Shown here: positions 17,311 to 26,177 of the stretch, piece by piece
How the letters are laid out: each line of letters opens with the position of its first letter
How positions within the stretch are numbered: position 1 is the first letter of the stretch
Assembly: GCA_002271215.1 (NCBI GenBank)
Contig: CP018628.1
Coordinates: 1,178,001 to 1,242,000 of the forward strand
Direction of reading: 5' to 3'
DNA: 64,000 bases
DNA from: Lelliottia jeotgali
GTDB lineage: Bacteria; Pseudomonadota; Gammaproteobacteria; Enterobacterales; Enterobacteriaceae
The notes under the pieces: model-generated
Seen by the model: only the letters and a program-made list of their open reading frames with translations
Database searches by the model: none
Told to the model about the DNA's origin: nothing
Made by a program: the position numbers and the translations under genes

Positions 17311-18699
17311 GTGAGAGACGCGTCATCCGCTTCAGACAATGCTGTTTCTGAAGGCTCGTCGGAACAGACACCGACGCTGCAACGTGGTTTGCAAAATCGA
17401 CATATTCAGTTAATTGCCCTCGGCGGCGCGATTGGTACCGGGCTGTTTCTCGGCATCGGGCCTGCTATCCAAATGGCCGGTCCAGCGGTTCTGCTGGGAT
17501 ACGGCATTGCGGGCGTGATCGCCTTTCTGATCATGCGACAGCTCGGCGAGATGGTCGTCGAAGAGCCGGTATCCGGCTCTTTTGCACACTTTGCCTATAA
17601 ATACTGGGGTCCGTTTGCGGGCTTTCTTTCTGGCTGGAACTACTGGGTGATGTTTGTGCTGGTCGGTATGGCTGAGCTTACCGCCGCTGGCATTTATATG
17701 CAGTACTGGCTGCCGGATGTCCCGACGTGGATCTGGGCCGCCGCCTTCTTCATTATCATCAACGCCGTGAATCTCGTGAACGTCCGTCTGTACGGCGAAA
17801 CCGAGTTCTGGTTTGCGCTGATCAAAGTGGTGGCGATTATCGGCATGATCGGCTTTGGCCTGTGGCTGCTGTTCTCGGGTCATGGCGGCGAGCGCGCTAA
17901 CATCGATAACTTGTGGAAACACGGCGGATTCCTGGCGACCGGCTGGAAGGGGCTGATTATGTCCCTGGCGGTGATCATGTTCTCCTTTGGCGGACTGGAG
18001 CTGATCGGCATAACGGCGGCTGAAGCGCGCGATCCGCATAAAAGCATTCCGAAAGCGGTCAACCAGGTGGTGTACCGTATTCTGCTGTTTTATATCGGTT
18101 CGCTGGTGGTCCTGCTGGCGCTCTATCCGTGGGTCGAAGTCAAATCCGATAGCAGCCCATTCGTGATGATTTTCCACGACATGAACAGCAATCTGGTGGC
18201 CTCGGCGCTGAACTTCGTCATTCTGGTGGCGTCACTGTCGGTTTATAACAGCGGCGTTTATTCCAACAGCCGTATGCTGTTTGGCCTTTCCGTGCAGGGC
18301 AACGCGCCGAAGTTCTTAACTCGCGTGAGCCGTCGCGGCGTGCCGGTCAATTCGCTGCTGCTGTCCGGGGGGATCACCTCGCTGGTGGTGCTGATCAACT
18401 ACCTGCTGCCGAAAGAGGCCTTCGGTCTGCTGATGGCGCTGGTGGTGGCAACCCTGCTGCTGAACTGGATTATGATCTGCCTGGCGCATCTGCGTTTTCG
18501 CGCGGCGATGCGTCGCAAAGGGCGTGAAACACAGTTTAAAGCGCTGCTCTATCCGGCGGGTAACTACCTGTGTATCGCCTTCCTTGGGATGATCCTGGTG
18601 CTGATGTGCACCCTCGACGATATGCGACTGTCAGCGTTGCTGCTGCCGGTGTGGGTGGTGTTTTTATTCGTGGCGTTTAAGTTATCGCGACGTCATTAA
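17311..18699 (+). CDS. pheP: Phenylalanine:proton permease PheP
   Basis: 462-residue amino acid permease with 12 membrane helices, high-affinity phenylalanine importer of the APC family. The sequence is nearly the E. coli PheP over its whole length, including HIQLIALGGAIGTGLFLGIG, EEPVSGSFAHFAYKYWGPFA and GLELIGITAAEARDP. I place the start at GTG 17311, with AGGGG eight bases upstream, giving the E. coli length; upstream ATG/TTG codons would add residues not in the family. In E. coli the next gene is ybdG; here more than 18 kb separate them. Confidence 0.96.
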   Translation: MRDASSASDNAVSEGSSEQTPTLQRGLQNRHIQLIALGGAIGTGLFLGIGPAIQMAGPAVLLGYGIAGVIAFLIMRQLGEMVVEEPVSGSFAHFAYKYWGPFAGFLSGWNYWVMFVLVGMAELTAAGIYMQYWLPDVPTWIWAAAFFIIINAVNLVNVRLYGETEFWFALIKVVAIIGMIGFGLWLLFSGHGGERANIDNLWKHGGFLATGWKGLIMSLAVIMFSFGGLELIGITAAEARDPHKSIPKAVNQVVYRILLFYIGSLVVLLALYPWVEVKSDSSPFVMIFHDMNSNLVASALNFVILVASLSVYNSGVYSNSRMLFGLSVQGNAPKFLTRVSRRGVPVNSLLLSGGITSLVVLINYLLPKEAFGLLMALVVATLLLNWIMICLAHLRFRAAMRRKGRETQFKALLYPAGNYLCIAFLGMILVLMCTLDDMRLSALLLPVWVVFLFVAFKLSRRH

Positions 18700-18719
18700 G
18701 CATCGCAGGGTATGAGCAT

Positions 18720-18757
18720 AACAAGGGGACCTGTGTACAGCGGTCCCCTTGTTTTCT
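18720..18757 (+). terminator. Intrinsic terminator of pheP
   Basis: Twelve-base perfect stem AACAAGGGGACC/GGTCCCCTTGTT with a ten-base loop and a short T-rich tail on the plus strand. It ends 20-odd bases after pheP and touches the stop codon of the convergent adhesin gene, so it may stop transcripts from both sides, although the minus side lacks a T run. Confidence 0.85.
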
Positions 18758-19911
18758 TAATAATAGGTCATCGTGATATCGGCTTTGGCGGTCACATCGC
18801 CGGAAAAGTTTTGTCCGTCGGACAGCACCTTCGCCGCAGTTTGCGTCATTGCAGCATAGAAGCGATGACTGGAGACGCCTTCATTAACGCTGCCTGTATG
18901 AACTGTCTCACCAATCTGGATGGCGCTTCCCGCAGTATCGAACAATCTGACGCCCAGTCCATCAATCACCTTATTGTTCTGTGCATTAAAGACATTGAGG
19001 TAGTCCTCAGAACTCCCGCCGACGTTAGCGTCGGTAAAGGTGATATCCAAATTGCTGAATGCCGCTCCACAGCTGAACGAGAGATCAAAGGGAACGTGAT
19101 CCCCTTCTTTTGGGAACCCCCCGGTAGATTGCTTGGTATAGTCCGGCAGTTGAACCGTCTGCCTTTTATCGACAAGGCTACAGCTGGACTGTGAGATATA
19201 GACCCCAGTCCCTAAGTTAACGTAAACAGAAGTGGAACCAGTGTTCATATTCTCTAAATCAAAACGCAGCTGCGAGCCAATCATCACCGGCATTCCGTCA
19301 TAGGCGACGGTACCGCTTTTGATTAAATCCGCAGCCATTGCCTGGACGGCATAATTTTTTGTCGGATCGTAAAGCCAGGCTGTTTTATTGTCGTTGTACT
19401 GTCCGCCAAACTGGAAGGCTACCGAATCTGCTTTGGTGCCAATAGGGTATGTCTCATTCATTGCTTTACCGTTCACCAGCTCAGCGGGCGGATAGCCGTT
19501 GGTCACCGTCGCGCCGCTGACGGAAAGCGGTTTGAGATAAAGTTTAAGATATAGCCCTGAATTTGAAGTGAAACCCCATCCTTTAACCGGGATAATAACC
19601 GCGTTATTGATAAGGTAAAGTGCCATCCAGAGTTCACCGTTGAACCCGTCCGGGAAATCATAATACTCCCCATTGGTCGTGCAGGAGATTCGCATGCTTG
19701 GCAAAAATTCACCGAAATCCCAGTGCTTAACGACGGTGCCATCCGGTGTTCCGGGATCAACAGTAATCGGTTGATCGGCGGTCATCAGGCTAAAGGGTTT
19801 CACCCCGCCGGTATCAATTTGGCAGGTCGGTGTTGAAGCGGATGCATCAACGCAGAAGAAAGCAAAGCTGCTGACCACCAATAAAGATAACGTGTTAAAG
19901 GTCTTATTCAT
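18757..19911 (-). CDS. Fimbrial tip adhesin (module B)
   Basis: 384-residue secreted protein, last gene of the second fimbrial module. A signal peptide (LLVVSSFAFFCVDASAS) is followed by a novel N-terminal domain of about 210 residues and a C-terminal pilin-like domain starting near SSCSLVDKRQTVQLPDY, with paired Cys (SSCSL, FSCGAAF) and the terminal DITMTYY beta-zipper motif. Two-domain architecture and size match tip adhesins such as FimH or MrkD; I see no similarity of the binding domain to a known lectin. The start at 19911 has GAGGG upstream. It lies 34 bases after the chaperone gene. Confidence 0.82.
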   Translation of the reverse strand: MNKTFNTLSLLVVSSFAFFCVDASASTPTCQIDTGGVKPFSLMTADQPITVDPGTPDGTVVKHWDFGEFLPSMRISCTTNGEYYDFPDGFNGELWMALYLINNAVIIPVKGWGFTSNSGLYLKLYLKPLSVSGATVTNGYPPAELVNGKAMNETYPIGTKADSVAFQFGGQYNDNKTAWLYDPTKNYAVQAMAADLIKSGTVAYDGMPVMIGSQLRFDLENMNTGSTSVYVNLGTGVYISQSSCSLVDKRQTVQLPDYTKQSTGGFPKEGDHVPFDLSFSCGAAFSNLDITFTDANVGGSSEDYLNVFNAQNNKVIDGLGVRLFDTAGSAIQIGETVHTGSVNEGVSSHRFYAAMTQTAAKVLSDGQNFSGDVTAKADITMTYY

Positions 19912-19945
19912 AAATCCCTCACTTCCCCTCAGGTTCGACAAAGGA

Positions 19946-20665
19946 TTAATTGCTGAGCGACGCATGTTGAATGGCTGTTTCACCGCCAAAATCATTAATG
20001 GCAGAGTAGCTCAACTGAGCCGAGCCAGTTGCAGCCTTGGCCGGAATTTCATAGCGCATTTCGCCTTTTGCAGGGACCATCGGATGTTTGTCGATAACAC
20101 TCTGGCCGTTGAGCGTCAGCGTTGAGAAACTGACGTAATATGGCGTTGGGTTTTGTGCCACCAGCCAGCGTTTACCCCCATCGCTTTCCGTTCTCCAGTG
20201 AAGTTTAGTGACACTTTCTTTGGGATCTCCTTCCAGACCCGCAGGTCGAACAAACACCTTGATGCGGGAGCGAACGGCCAGGACGAGCTGGTTACTTTTC
20301 ACTTTTGGTGCCGGTGGAATCTCCTGCATGACCAGCCAGTAGACGGTTTCCCGATCGGTTGGCAGCGAGCCAGGCATTACCAGTAATCTGAGGCGGGCTT
20401 CTTTATTTGGATCGATTTTAAATAACGGGGGAGTGAGGACTATTGGGATATTTTTATCGCTGCCCTTTAAATCCTCGAGCCATGACTGCACCAGGTAGGT
20501 GGTATCTTTGCTGTCATTTTTCATCTGCACGCTGCCTTCTTTATCGCTGATATAAATAATCGCGCGCGTTGCCTCTGGCCTGACGGCGGCCAACGTACTT
20601 CCAGTGGCCAGGAGTGAAAGCATTCCCATCATGATGAGAAAGTGTGAGCGGAACGTGTGTTTCAT
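19946..20665 (-). CDS. Fimbrial periplasmic chaperone (module B)
   Basis: 239-residue PapD-type chaperone. Signal peptide ends near GSTLAA; the immunoglobulin-like domains show TRAIIYISDKEGSVQMKN, YLVQSWLED, VLTPPLFKIDPNKEARLRLL (the subunit-binding G1 strand), RETVYWLVMQEIPP and RSRIKVFVRPAGLEG, then a second domain ending SYSAINDFGGE. The start overlaps the usher stop by four bases (20662-20665), so the two are translationally coupled. In this module the chaperone follows the usher, the reverse of module A. Confidence 0.93.
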   Translation of the reverse strand: MKHTFRSHFLIMMGMLSLLATGSTLAAVRPEATRAIIYISDKEGSVQMKNDSKDTTYLVQSWLEDLKGSDKNIPIVLTPPLFKIDPNKEARLRLLVMPGSLPTDRETVYWLVMQEIPPAPKVKSNQLVLAVRSRIKVFVRPAGLEGDPKESVTKLHWRTESDGGKRWLVAQNPTPYYVSFSTLTLNGQSVIDKHPMVPAKGEMRYEIPAKAATGSAQLSYSAINDFGGETAIQHASLSN

Positions 20666-23220
20666 AGTGCACCTGTATGACAAGTTTGTTGAGTTTGCTG
20701 ATACCAGTCGGAAGATTTCCCCGTCGCGGGAGGCAAAATGAAATGACACTCTTCACCGCCTTTATCTCCCCAGTGGACTAACAGAGGCGTCTCGCCTTTG
20801 GCTAAAACGCCGGATAAATAGAGCATACCGTCGCTGGCTACCATGCCGACTTCGACGTTGTCCTGATAAACATAAGCGCCAAACGGTGCGTTCTGCCCGT
20901 TTTCCAGCGTGAGTTTTACCATCGCCCGGCGTCCGACACGGGTGACAAAATGGGTGACTGTCACGGCGCCGTGTGTCGGCGTGACGTTCATCCCACTGTT
21001 GACCAGCTCCACATTCTGGTTGGCGGTGCGGGTATTCAGTGAAATGGTGTTCTCGCGGTATGGCGTCACGTAAGGCACGACAGCTTTACCCTGTTTATTG
21101 GTACGAACGCCCGGTTGTCCGTCTATGGCGACGTTGTCCGCGTCGGGGGCTTCAACAATATTCACTGTGTCCCCCAGATTCTGCGAGAAAATGACACCGT
21201 TGCTGTAACCGAGTACACCGCCGGACATGCCCAGCGAGTACTGGCTGGTGTCAGGGCTAAACGAGCTACTGGCACTATAGCTTGCAGCAGGTGTGCGATA
21301 GTTTGCTGACACGCCTGGGGAGTATTCGCCACCCTGATTGCGCTGTACTGACATGCTGTAATCCAGAGTGTTATCCAGCTCTGATCCAGAGAGCGTTGCC
21401 ATTTGACTATTGTTGCCCTTGCTGGTGTTCGACATCAGCGACAGACTGGTGTTGTGATGAGCGCCAAAGTCGAGTGGCATCGACAAACTCAAGGATAGCT
21501 GTCTATCCGTGATCTCACCGGGGCTTTGGTTAACGCTGGCGCTGAGGCCCAACGACGCCATTTTTATTTGGGTATTGAAACCCAACGTGATCGAGCGCTG
21601 GTTGCTTTGCGTTTCGCCTTCATACGGATAATATTCTTGATTATCAACGGTAAGATAGCTGCTCCCCAGTTCCCCAAGTCCCTGATTTAACGTGAGTTCA
21701 ATCTCATTTTTACGATGAGACGTGTTGTTGTCAGCGTCGCCCCATCGCTGATCGGCATACTCGCTGAATGACTGGAAATCGGGGGTACGGAAACGATAGG
21801 CGGAAACCTGGAATGACGTATTGGTACTGTCAAACTGACGGGCATAGAGCACCCTGACGGCCTGGCCCGGAGACTGATTTGCGCTCGCGTCGTCTTCATC
21901 TTTACGCGCATAGTTCGCCTGTTTCTCGATAGCCCAGTCGAGGGACATACTGCCCCAGAACCCCAAATCATATGCGCTACTGACAGCCAGCGACTGATAC
22001 CCTTCACCGGCTAATACAACGTTACTCAGGGTCAATTTATTTAACCCATATTCAATGCTCGCCTGAGCAAGTTCGGGTGAATGGCTAAGAGAGTTGCTGC
22101 TGCGATATTGCCCGGCACTGACGTTATATCGCCAGCTGCCGGGGCGGATCATATCCGGCAGTGAAGTGTAGGGAACGCTGAATTCCTGCTTACTGCCATC
22201 GCTTTCCTCAACGCTGACATCGAGGTCTGCGCCCCGCTGGCCGCTGGTCAGGTCGGTGATGGCAAACGCGCCTGGCGGAACGGCTTTACTGTAAATAATG
22301 CTGCCGCGCTGACGAATAACCACTTTTGCATTGCTGTTTGCCACGCCACGGATAACTGGCGTGTAGCTAAACGCTTCACCGGGCAACATCTGGGTATTGG
22401 TGCCCAGGGCGATACCTTTCATCGGTATCACCCCCATCACGCTTCCTGGCGAGTAGCTGTAGACATCTCCCATCGTCAGTGTCGACAGCAAGCTATTGAT
22501 GTCCGTTTCGCCGTAAGCACGATCGTGGTTATCTTCCCATTGCTGCCCATCAGATTTGTTAAAAGTATCGAAACTGTATAAGCGCCAGCGGCCGAGATTG
22601 ACGGCAGAATTGAGGCTCAGGTAGCTGGAGTCTGAGGTTGAATTCTGGTTATCTCCGTGGCTGCTTGTGTGGTAGGTGTAACCGCTATAGTTAACGCGCA
22701 CTGCGTTGACCCCTTTGTCCCACATGGCTGGGTTGACGGCAGTCAAGGGATTGCTCTCCAGAATAGCGGACTGCGGCAGTGTAAGGGTTCCGTTCTGGTT
22801 ACCCTCATCATAGCTAAAGTGCAGCTCGGGCCATTTTGCGCTGATATCGAGGCAACTTTCTCCCGGCAGTTTATTCGCAGGTGTGAATGCCGCTTTATTT
22901 AATCCTGTGGGGTTAATATTTAACTGATTCAGAATTGTAGAGGTGAAGCAGGGGGCTGATTTACCATCATTGCCGGTTGAAATATATTCCAGGTTTATTT
23001 TTTTGGCTTCCGCGCCATTGACGGAGACGTTGATTTCCTTCATACCACTGCTGATCGCATCAGCCTGATAAAATGCTGATGGAAGGCGAGTGTCTACGCT
23101 CCCTTGCTTTAAAAACTCAGGGTCAAATATAGGTGTTTCGTCTGCGGCATGAGCAGAGAAAACCATTAATGATAAAATAATGAGAAGGGGGGAAGGGGCT
23201 ACTAAGGTATATTTTTGCAT
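20662..23220 (-). CDS. Fimbrial usher (module B)
   Basis: 852-residue FimD/PapC-type outer-membrane usher. Signal peptide ends at SAHAAD; then FDPEFLKQG, the N-terminal chaperone-binding domain, the barrel with plug (AKVVIRQRGSIIYSKAVPPG) and a C-terminus with the Cys pair (EECHF, QTCHTG). The start at 23220 gives the normal leader. Immediately upstream lies a run of nine G on the coding strand, which also serves as the ribosome site and is in frame with an ATG at 23271 (see repeat at 23224). It follows the pilin gene by about 115 bases containing a strong hairpin. Confidence 0.92.
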   Translation of the reverse strand: MQKYTLVAPSPLLIILSLMVFSAHAADETPIFDPEFLKQGSVDTRLPSAFYQADAISSGMKEINVSVNGAEAKKINLEYISTGNDGKSAPCFTSTILNQLNINPTGLNKAAFTPANKLPGESCLDISAKWPELHFSYDEGNQNGTLTLPQSAILESNPLTAVNPAMWDKGVNAVRVNYSGYTYHTSSHGDNQNSTSDSSYLSLNSAVNLGRWRLYSFDTFNKSDGQQWEDNHDRAYGETDINSLLSTLTMGDVYSYSPGSVMGVIPMKGIALGTNTQMLPGEAFSYTPVIRGVANSNAKVVIRQRGSIIYSKAVPPGAFAITDLTSGQRGADLDVSVEESDGSKQEFSVPYTSLPDMIRPGSWRYNVSAGQYRSSNSLSHSPELAQASIEYGLNKLTLSNVVLAGEGYQSLAVSSAYDLGFWGSMSLDWAIEKQANYARKDEDDASANQSPGQAVRVLYARQFDSTNTSFQVSAYRFRTPDFQSFSEYADQRWGDADNNTSHRKNEIELTLNQGLGELGSSYLTVDNQEYYPYEGETQSNQRSITLGFNTQIKMASLGLSASVNQSPGEITDRQLSLSLSMPLDFGAHHNTSLSLMSNTSKGNNSQMATLSGSELDNTLDYSMSVQRNQGGEYSPGVSANYRTPAASYSASSSFSPDTSQYSLGMSGGVLGYSNGVIFSQNLGDTVNIVEAPDADNVAIDGQPGVRTNKQGKAVVPYVTPYRENTISLNTRTANQNVELVNSGMNVTPTHGAVTVTHFVTRVGRRAMVKLTLENGQNAPFGAYVYQDNVEVGMVASDGMLYLSGVLAKGETPLLVHWGDKGGEECHFILPPATGKSSDWYQQTQQTCHTGAL

Positions 23221-23223
23221 ACT

Positions 23224-23232
23224 CCCCCCCCC
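23224..23232 (-). repeat. Nine-base homopolymer G tract at usher start
   Basis: Nine consecutive C on the plus strand (G on the coding strand), ending three bases before the usher ATG, in the position of the Shine-Dalgarno sequence. Homopolymer runs of this length are prone to slipped-strand change and could alter ribosome-site spacing. Read in frame from an upstream ATG at 23271, nine G give three Gly codons leading into the usher; eight or ten G would break that frame. Confidence 0.7.
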
Positions 23233-23267
23233 ATTGATTAATGTGATATATGGACGCAGCCGTAAGG

Positions 23268-23300
23268 CCACCTTTTCCCACTGAAAGTGTGAAAAGGTGG
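23268..23300 (-). other. Intercistronic hairpin between pilin and usher
   Basis: CCACCTTTTC and GAAAAGGTGG form a ten-base stem extended by CACT/AGTG around a three-base GAA loop. There is no T run in the direction of transcription, so it is more likely an RNA-stability or partial termination element that keeps pilin mRNA above usher mRNA, a common pattern in fimbrial operons. Confidence 0.65.
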
Positions 23301-23336
23301 AGTCAGACTGGTTAAAACGAAACGATATAAAGGTAA

Positions 23337-23888
23337 TTACTGGTAGGAAACGTCAAAAATCGCTCGGGACTGAACGTCGCCTGACGTTACGGAAGCTACG
23401 GTGGAGTTCGCTTTATAAGCGGCCTTAAATTTTAGTGCATTGCTGCCGGTGGCCAGCGTTTGAGGTTTAGAGTAGGTACCGGTATTAATGTCTACCAGCG
23501 TCACGCCATCATTTTCCAGAATGGCTACACCGACTCCGTTGGTCGCTTTGGTGTTTTTGAGGATGGTGGTATCGGTTGTATCCGCGGTGCCGGAAAAGTG
23601 GACGGTAGCATTATGCATCGTGGTGACATCGCAACCGGTCAGATCGATGGTAAACGGTGTGACGCCTGCCATTTTAGAGGTCGCATCAAAGGCCCCGGTG
23701 GTGATGTCTGGCAACGTGACAATGGTACCGTTGGCATTACCGCTACCATTTACACCGCTGACGGTACAGGCCGAATCAATGATTTTCCCATTAAACGTCA
23801 CATCGCCATCGCTGGCACGGGCCGCCTCTGTCGCAAAAAGAGATGCGCAGATAGTCATAGCAAAGAAAGATAGAGCTGAAGTTTTCAT
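23337..23888 (-). CDS. FimA-type major pilin (module B)
   Basis: 183-residue fimbrial subunit. A signal peptide ends at ARASDG; the mature protein has VTFNGKIIDSACTVSG with the first cysteine, the second Cys in DLTGCDVTT, and the C-terminal beta-zipper ending SRAIFDVSYQ. Size and first position in the module support major pilin. The start at 23888 has only a weak ribosome site (AAAGAA), with another in-frame ATG at 23945 that would give a poor leader. Confidence 0.9.
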   Translation of the reverse strand: MKTSALSFFAMTICASLFATEAARASDGDVTFNGKIIDSACTVSGVNGSGNANGTIVTLPDITTGAFDATSKMAGVTPFTIDLTGCDVTTMHNATVHFSGTADTTDTTILKNTKATNGVGVAILENDGVTLVDINTGTYSKPQTLATGSNALKFKAAYKANSTVASVTSGDVQSRAIFDVSYQ

Positions 23889-24226
23889 AAAGTTCTTTAA
23901 ACCTGTGATATAAATGATTTTTGAAAAATAGTGAGAACAATTCACACATTGGAATATTGCTCGGGAGAGTTGATAGTTTAAATGAAATAATAATTGGCAC
24001 CAGTTGGTAAATTATAAGTAATTTATTAAGCTGGGCTAATTGTCTCGTAAAAACAGAGTGTTGCATTATTAATGTTCAAGGAGTGCGAAAAACATTAACA
24101 ATAAAAAATCGTAGTGTGAGCATGTTTGAAACATTTTTGTAAAGGAAATCCTTAAGGCCTCAAAGATAAGATTCTCTGAGGTAATCCTGGACTAATTTTT
24201 AATTCATGAAACACACTGTTTTATTT
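23889..24226. other. AT-rich non-coding region before module B pilin
   Basis: 338 AT-rich bases between the pilin start and the small gene at 24227. It presumably holds the promoter of module B. I looked for inverted repeats flanking an invertible switch, as in the fim promoter, and see none of convincing length. Confidence 0.5.
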
Positions 24227-24493
24227 TCAATGGCTATTATCTATTTGTTTCATGATATTTGCCCATTCTTCAATCTGATCCTGGTACAAAAATTGTGTTA
24301 CCGCAGGTTCTATGGTGCTATTCCCGTAGGTAATAAGAGCAATGCAAGGGTACTTCAAGGGCATGTTTTTTATCAGCTCATCCTCAAGTTCTTCAGGGCT
24401 TAAATAGCTGTAAAGAAACGACTCATCTTCGAGATGATGATAATCTTTAATCATCCAGTCCCGGTATTCAGATTCATTTTTAAGTAACTTCAT
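24227..24493 (-). CDS. Unknown 88-residue acidic protein
   Basis: 88 residues, acidic and rich in Tyr, Glu and Asp (YRDWMIKDYHHLEDESFLYS, then LSPEELEDELIKNMP), with no signal peptide or membrane helix, so probably cytoplasmic. I do not recognise it. It has a good ribosome site (GAAGGAATT before ATG) and lies 79 bases after the last subunit gene of module A, on the same strand, between the two fimbrial modules. A regulatory role is possible (small soluble proteins often sit at the ends of fimbrial operons) but nothing in the sequence shows DNA binding. Confidence 0.62.
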   Translation of the reverse strand: MKLLKNESEYRDWMIKDYHHLEDESFLYSYLSPEELEDELIKNMPLKYPCIALITYGNSTIEPAVTQFLYQDQIEEWANIMKQIDNSH

Positions 24494-24572
24494 ACGGTAA
24501 TTCCTTCATTATTTTATTCATTCATGCCAATGCATTTTGCAATGGCAAAAGCTTTAATTCTGTTCAGAATAC

Positions 24573-25103
24573 TTATTTGAATTCAAAGGAAAACTCCATC
24601 AGCGCCACGACCGAACCAGAGGTCGCACCCCCGGTGGGCGTGATCATCCGTCCTTTAAACTGCAGCGCCGCGTTGTGCGCTTGATCCACCGTCGTGGTGA
24701 CGGTTTTGCCATTGCTGATTTGTGCGTCATCCGCGGCGTTTTTCACTTCAACCGCCACTTTTTTAGCCGTTCCCGTATTGAGGAAGTCTTCCGCGCGGTC
24801 CTTATCGGGCGTGCCGCTGACGGTTGCCACCACCTGAGTCACGGAGTCAGGGCAATCCGTCAGCTCCACGCTGAACGGTTTCCACTCTGTCGCCGCATTG
24901 GCCTGCTTTAAGTCCGCCACCCGGCCCTTACCTAAATCGACGCTTTGTTCGATCGAGCTCGCAGCGACCTTGCAGGATGACTCCTTAATGACGGCTGACA
25001 CACTGATCACCGTATCAGTGGCCTGTGCAAACGAAGAACTGACACCCAGCAGTGGCGGTAAACACCACAAAACGGTGTGTAAGAGCCTGTTTATACTATG
25101 CAT
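24573..25103 (-). CDS. Minor fimbrial subunit (module A, third)
   Basis: 176-residue subunit with signal peptide (LWCLPPLLGVSSSFAQ) and the pilin pattern VSAVIKESSCKVAA, second Cys in ELTDCPDSV, ending ALMEFSFEFK. It resembles FimF/FimG-type minor subunits. The ATG at 25103 is used; a GTG at 25112 overlapping the previous stop (TAGTG) is an alternative. It is related to the two preceding subunits, which share ITDCP/ELTDCP blocks and the ATPGSVKS-like end, suggesting duplication within the operon. Confidence 0.86.
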   Translation of the reverse strand: MHSINRLLHTVLWCLPPLLGVSSSFAQATDTVISVSAVIKESSCKVAASSIEQSVDLGKGRVADLKQANAATEWKPFSVELTDCPDSVTQVVATVSGTPDKDRAEDFLNTGTAKKVAVEVKNAADDAQISNGKTVTTTVDQAHNAALQFKGRMITPTGGATSGSVVALMEFSFEFK

Positions 25104-25111
25104 AATGGTCA

Positions 25112-25630
25112 CTATTTATACTCAAATCCCACGTTAATGGTTGATTTCACGGCACCCGGAGCGGCCACGCCGCTGCTGTACAGACGCGCTTTCAGGTCGA
25201 CCTGAGCCGCTTTATTCACAACGTTCAGGCTTTCCGTTTTCCCGGTGCTGAGCATTTTCGGTGTGGGTTCATTGTCTGCCAGCTGAACGCTGATGGTGGG
25301 GGCGGCACCTTCATTTTTATATCCGTCGCTGTCGCCATTCGTGGCTGGAGTTCCCTGGAAACTGGCAATGACGCTGCTCGTCCCGGCAGGACAGTCCGTC
25401 AGTAAAATCGAGTTCACGGGTGACCAGGGCGTCGTACTGCCCGCCGCTTCTAGCGCGGATGCCTGAATATCGCCCAGATCAATATTTAAAGTCTCTGTGC
25501 TGACGGTACACGGAGACGCCACAATATTGGCGATCACCGTGATGATTGTCGTATTTGCTGCCTGTGCTGTGCCCGTAGATATTCCGAGAAGTGCTATTGC
25601 TACGGCAACAGAGTTAAAACGATTATTCAT
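25112..25630 (-). CDS. Minor fimbrial subunit (module A, second)
   Basis: 172-residue subunit with signal peptide ending TGTAQAA; Cys pair in VASPCTVST and LLTDCPAGT; C-terminal zipper STINVGFEYK. The mature domain starts with an alternating hydrophobic stretch (TTIITVIANIV) typical of the donor strand. Nine bases before the following subunit start, so translation is likely coupled. Confidence 0.87.
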   Translation of the reverse strand: MNNRFNSVAVAIALLGISTGTAQAANTTIITVIANIVASPCTVSTETLNIDLGDIQASALEAAGSTTPWSPVNSILLTDCPAGTSSVIASFQGTPATNGDSDGYKNEGAAPTISVQLADNEPTPKMLSTGKTESLNVVNKAAQVDLKARLYSSGVAAPGAVKSTINVGFEYK

Positions 25631-25648
25631 TGTTAAACCCGCTTACGG

Positions 25649-26167
25649 TTATTTAAAAGTATAAACTAAGGTGATCACTGACTTCACACTGCCTGCGGTT
25701 GCCGCTCCCGAACCATTATTACGAATGCGAAAATCAAAAGCCGTCTGCGAGATTGTTTCCTTCAGGGCCAGGCGTACCGGGATAGTAACTCCGTCGTAAG
25801 CTGGCATGACGGTAGGAATTTCCATTTTGGCCTGCACCGCAAGATGTTCTGCGGTTCCTTCATTGGCGATATATAAGTTGTTCTCGCTATCCGGTGTGGC
25901 ATTGATAGTCACATCGTATTCACTGACATCTGCGCATTCTGTTAAATTTATCTTCACTTCTTTCCAGTCAGTCGCCGAATCAGAGGTCGTGAAATCCGTT
26001 ATTGGAAGAGTGCCAAAATCAACCAGCGCAGCGGGGACGGAGATGGTGCAGGGGGGGATAACCACTGTACCGCTGTAGTTGAGATAAATTTGATCGGTAA
26101 CCGGAATAGCCAAACAGTTAATACTAATGAATAAGGAACCGATCAATAATGTCTTAATGATGTACAT
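25649..26167 (-). CDS. Minor fimbrial subunit (module A, first)
   Basis: 172-residue subunit: signal peptide (LLIGSLFISINCLA), donor-strand-like QIYLNYSGTVV, Cys pair in IPPCTISV and NLTECADVS, and C-terminal zipper SVITLVYTFK. The ATG at 26167 has AAAGGA upstream; the frame is open to 26191. It follows the adhesin gene by ten bases. Position just after a two-domain adhesin suggests an adaptor subunit at the fibre tip. Confidence 0.87.
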   Translation of the reverse strand: MYIIKTLLIGSLFISINCLAIPVTDQIYLNYSGTVVIPPCTISVPAALVDFGTLPITDFTTSDSATDWKEVKINLTECADVSEYDVTINATPDSENNLYIANEGTAEHLAVQAKMEIPTVMPAYDGVTIPVRLALKETISQTAFDFRIRNNGSGAATAGSVKSVITLVYTFK

Positions 26168-26177
26168 TATTTTTCCT

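Noticed and set aside
23889..24226. Invertible promoter element for module B
   Set aside because: I looked for flanking inverted repeats as in fimS and found none of convincing length, and no recombinase gene is nearby.
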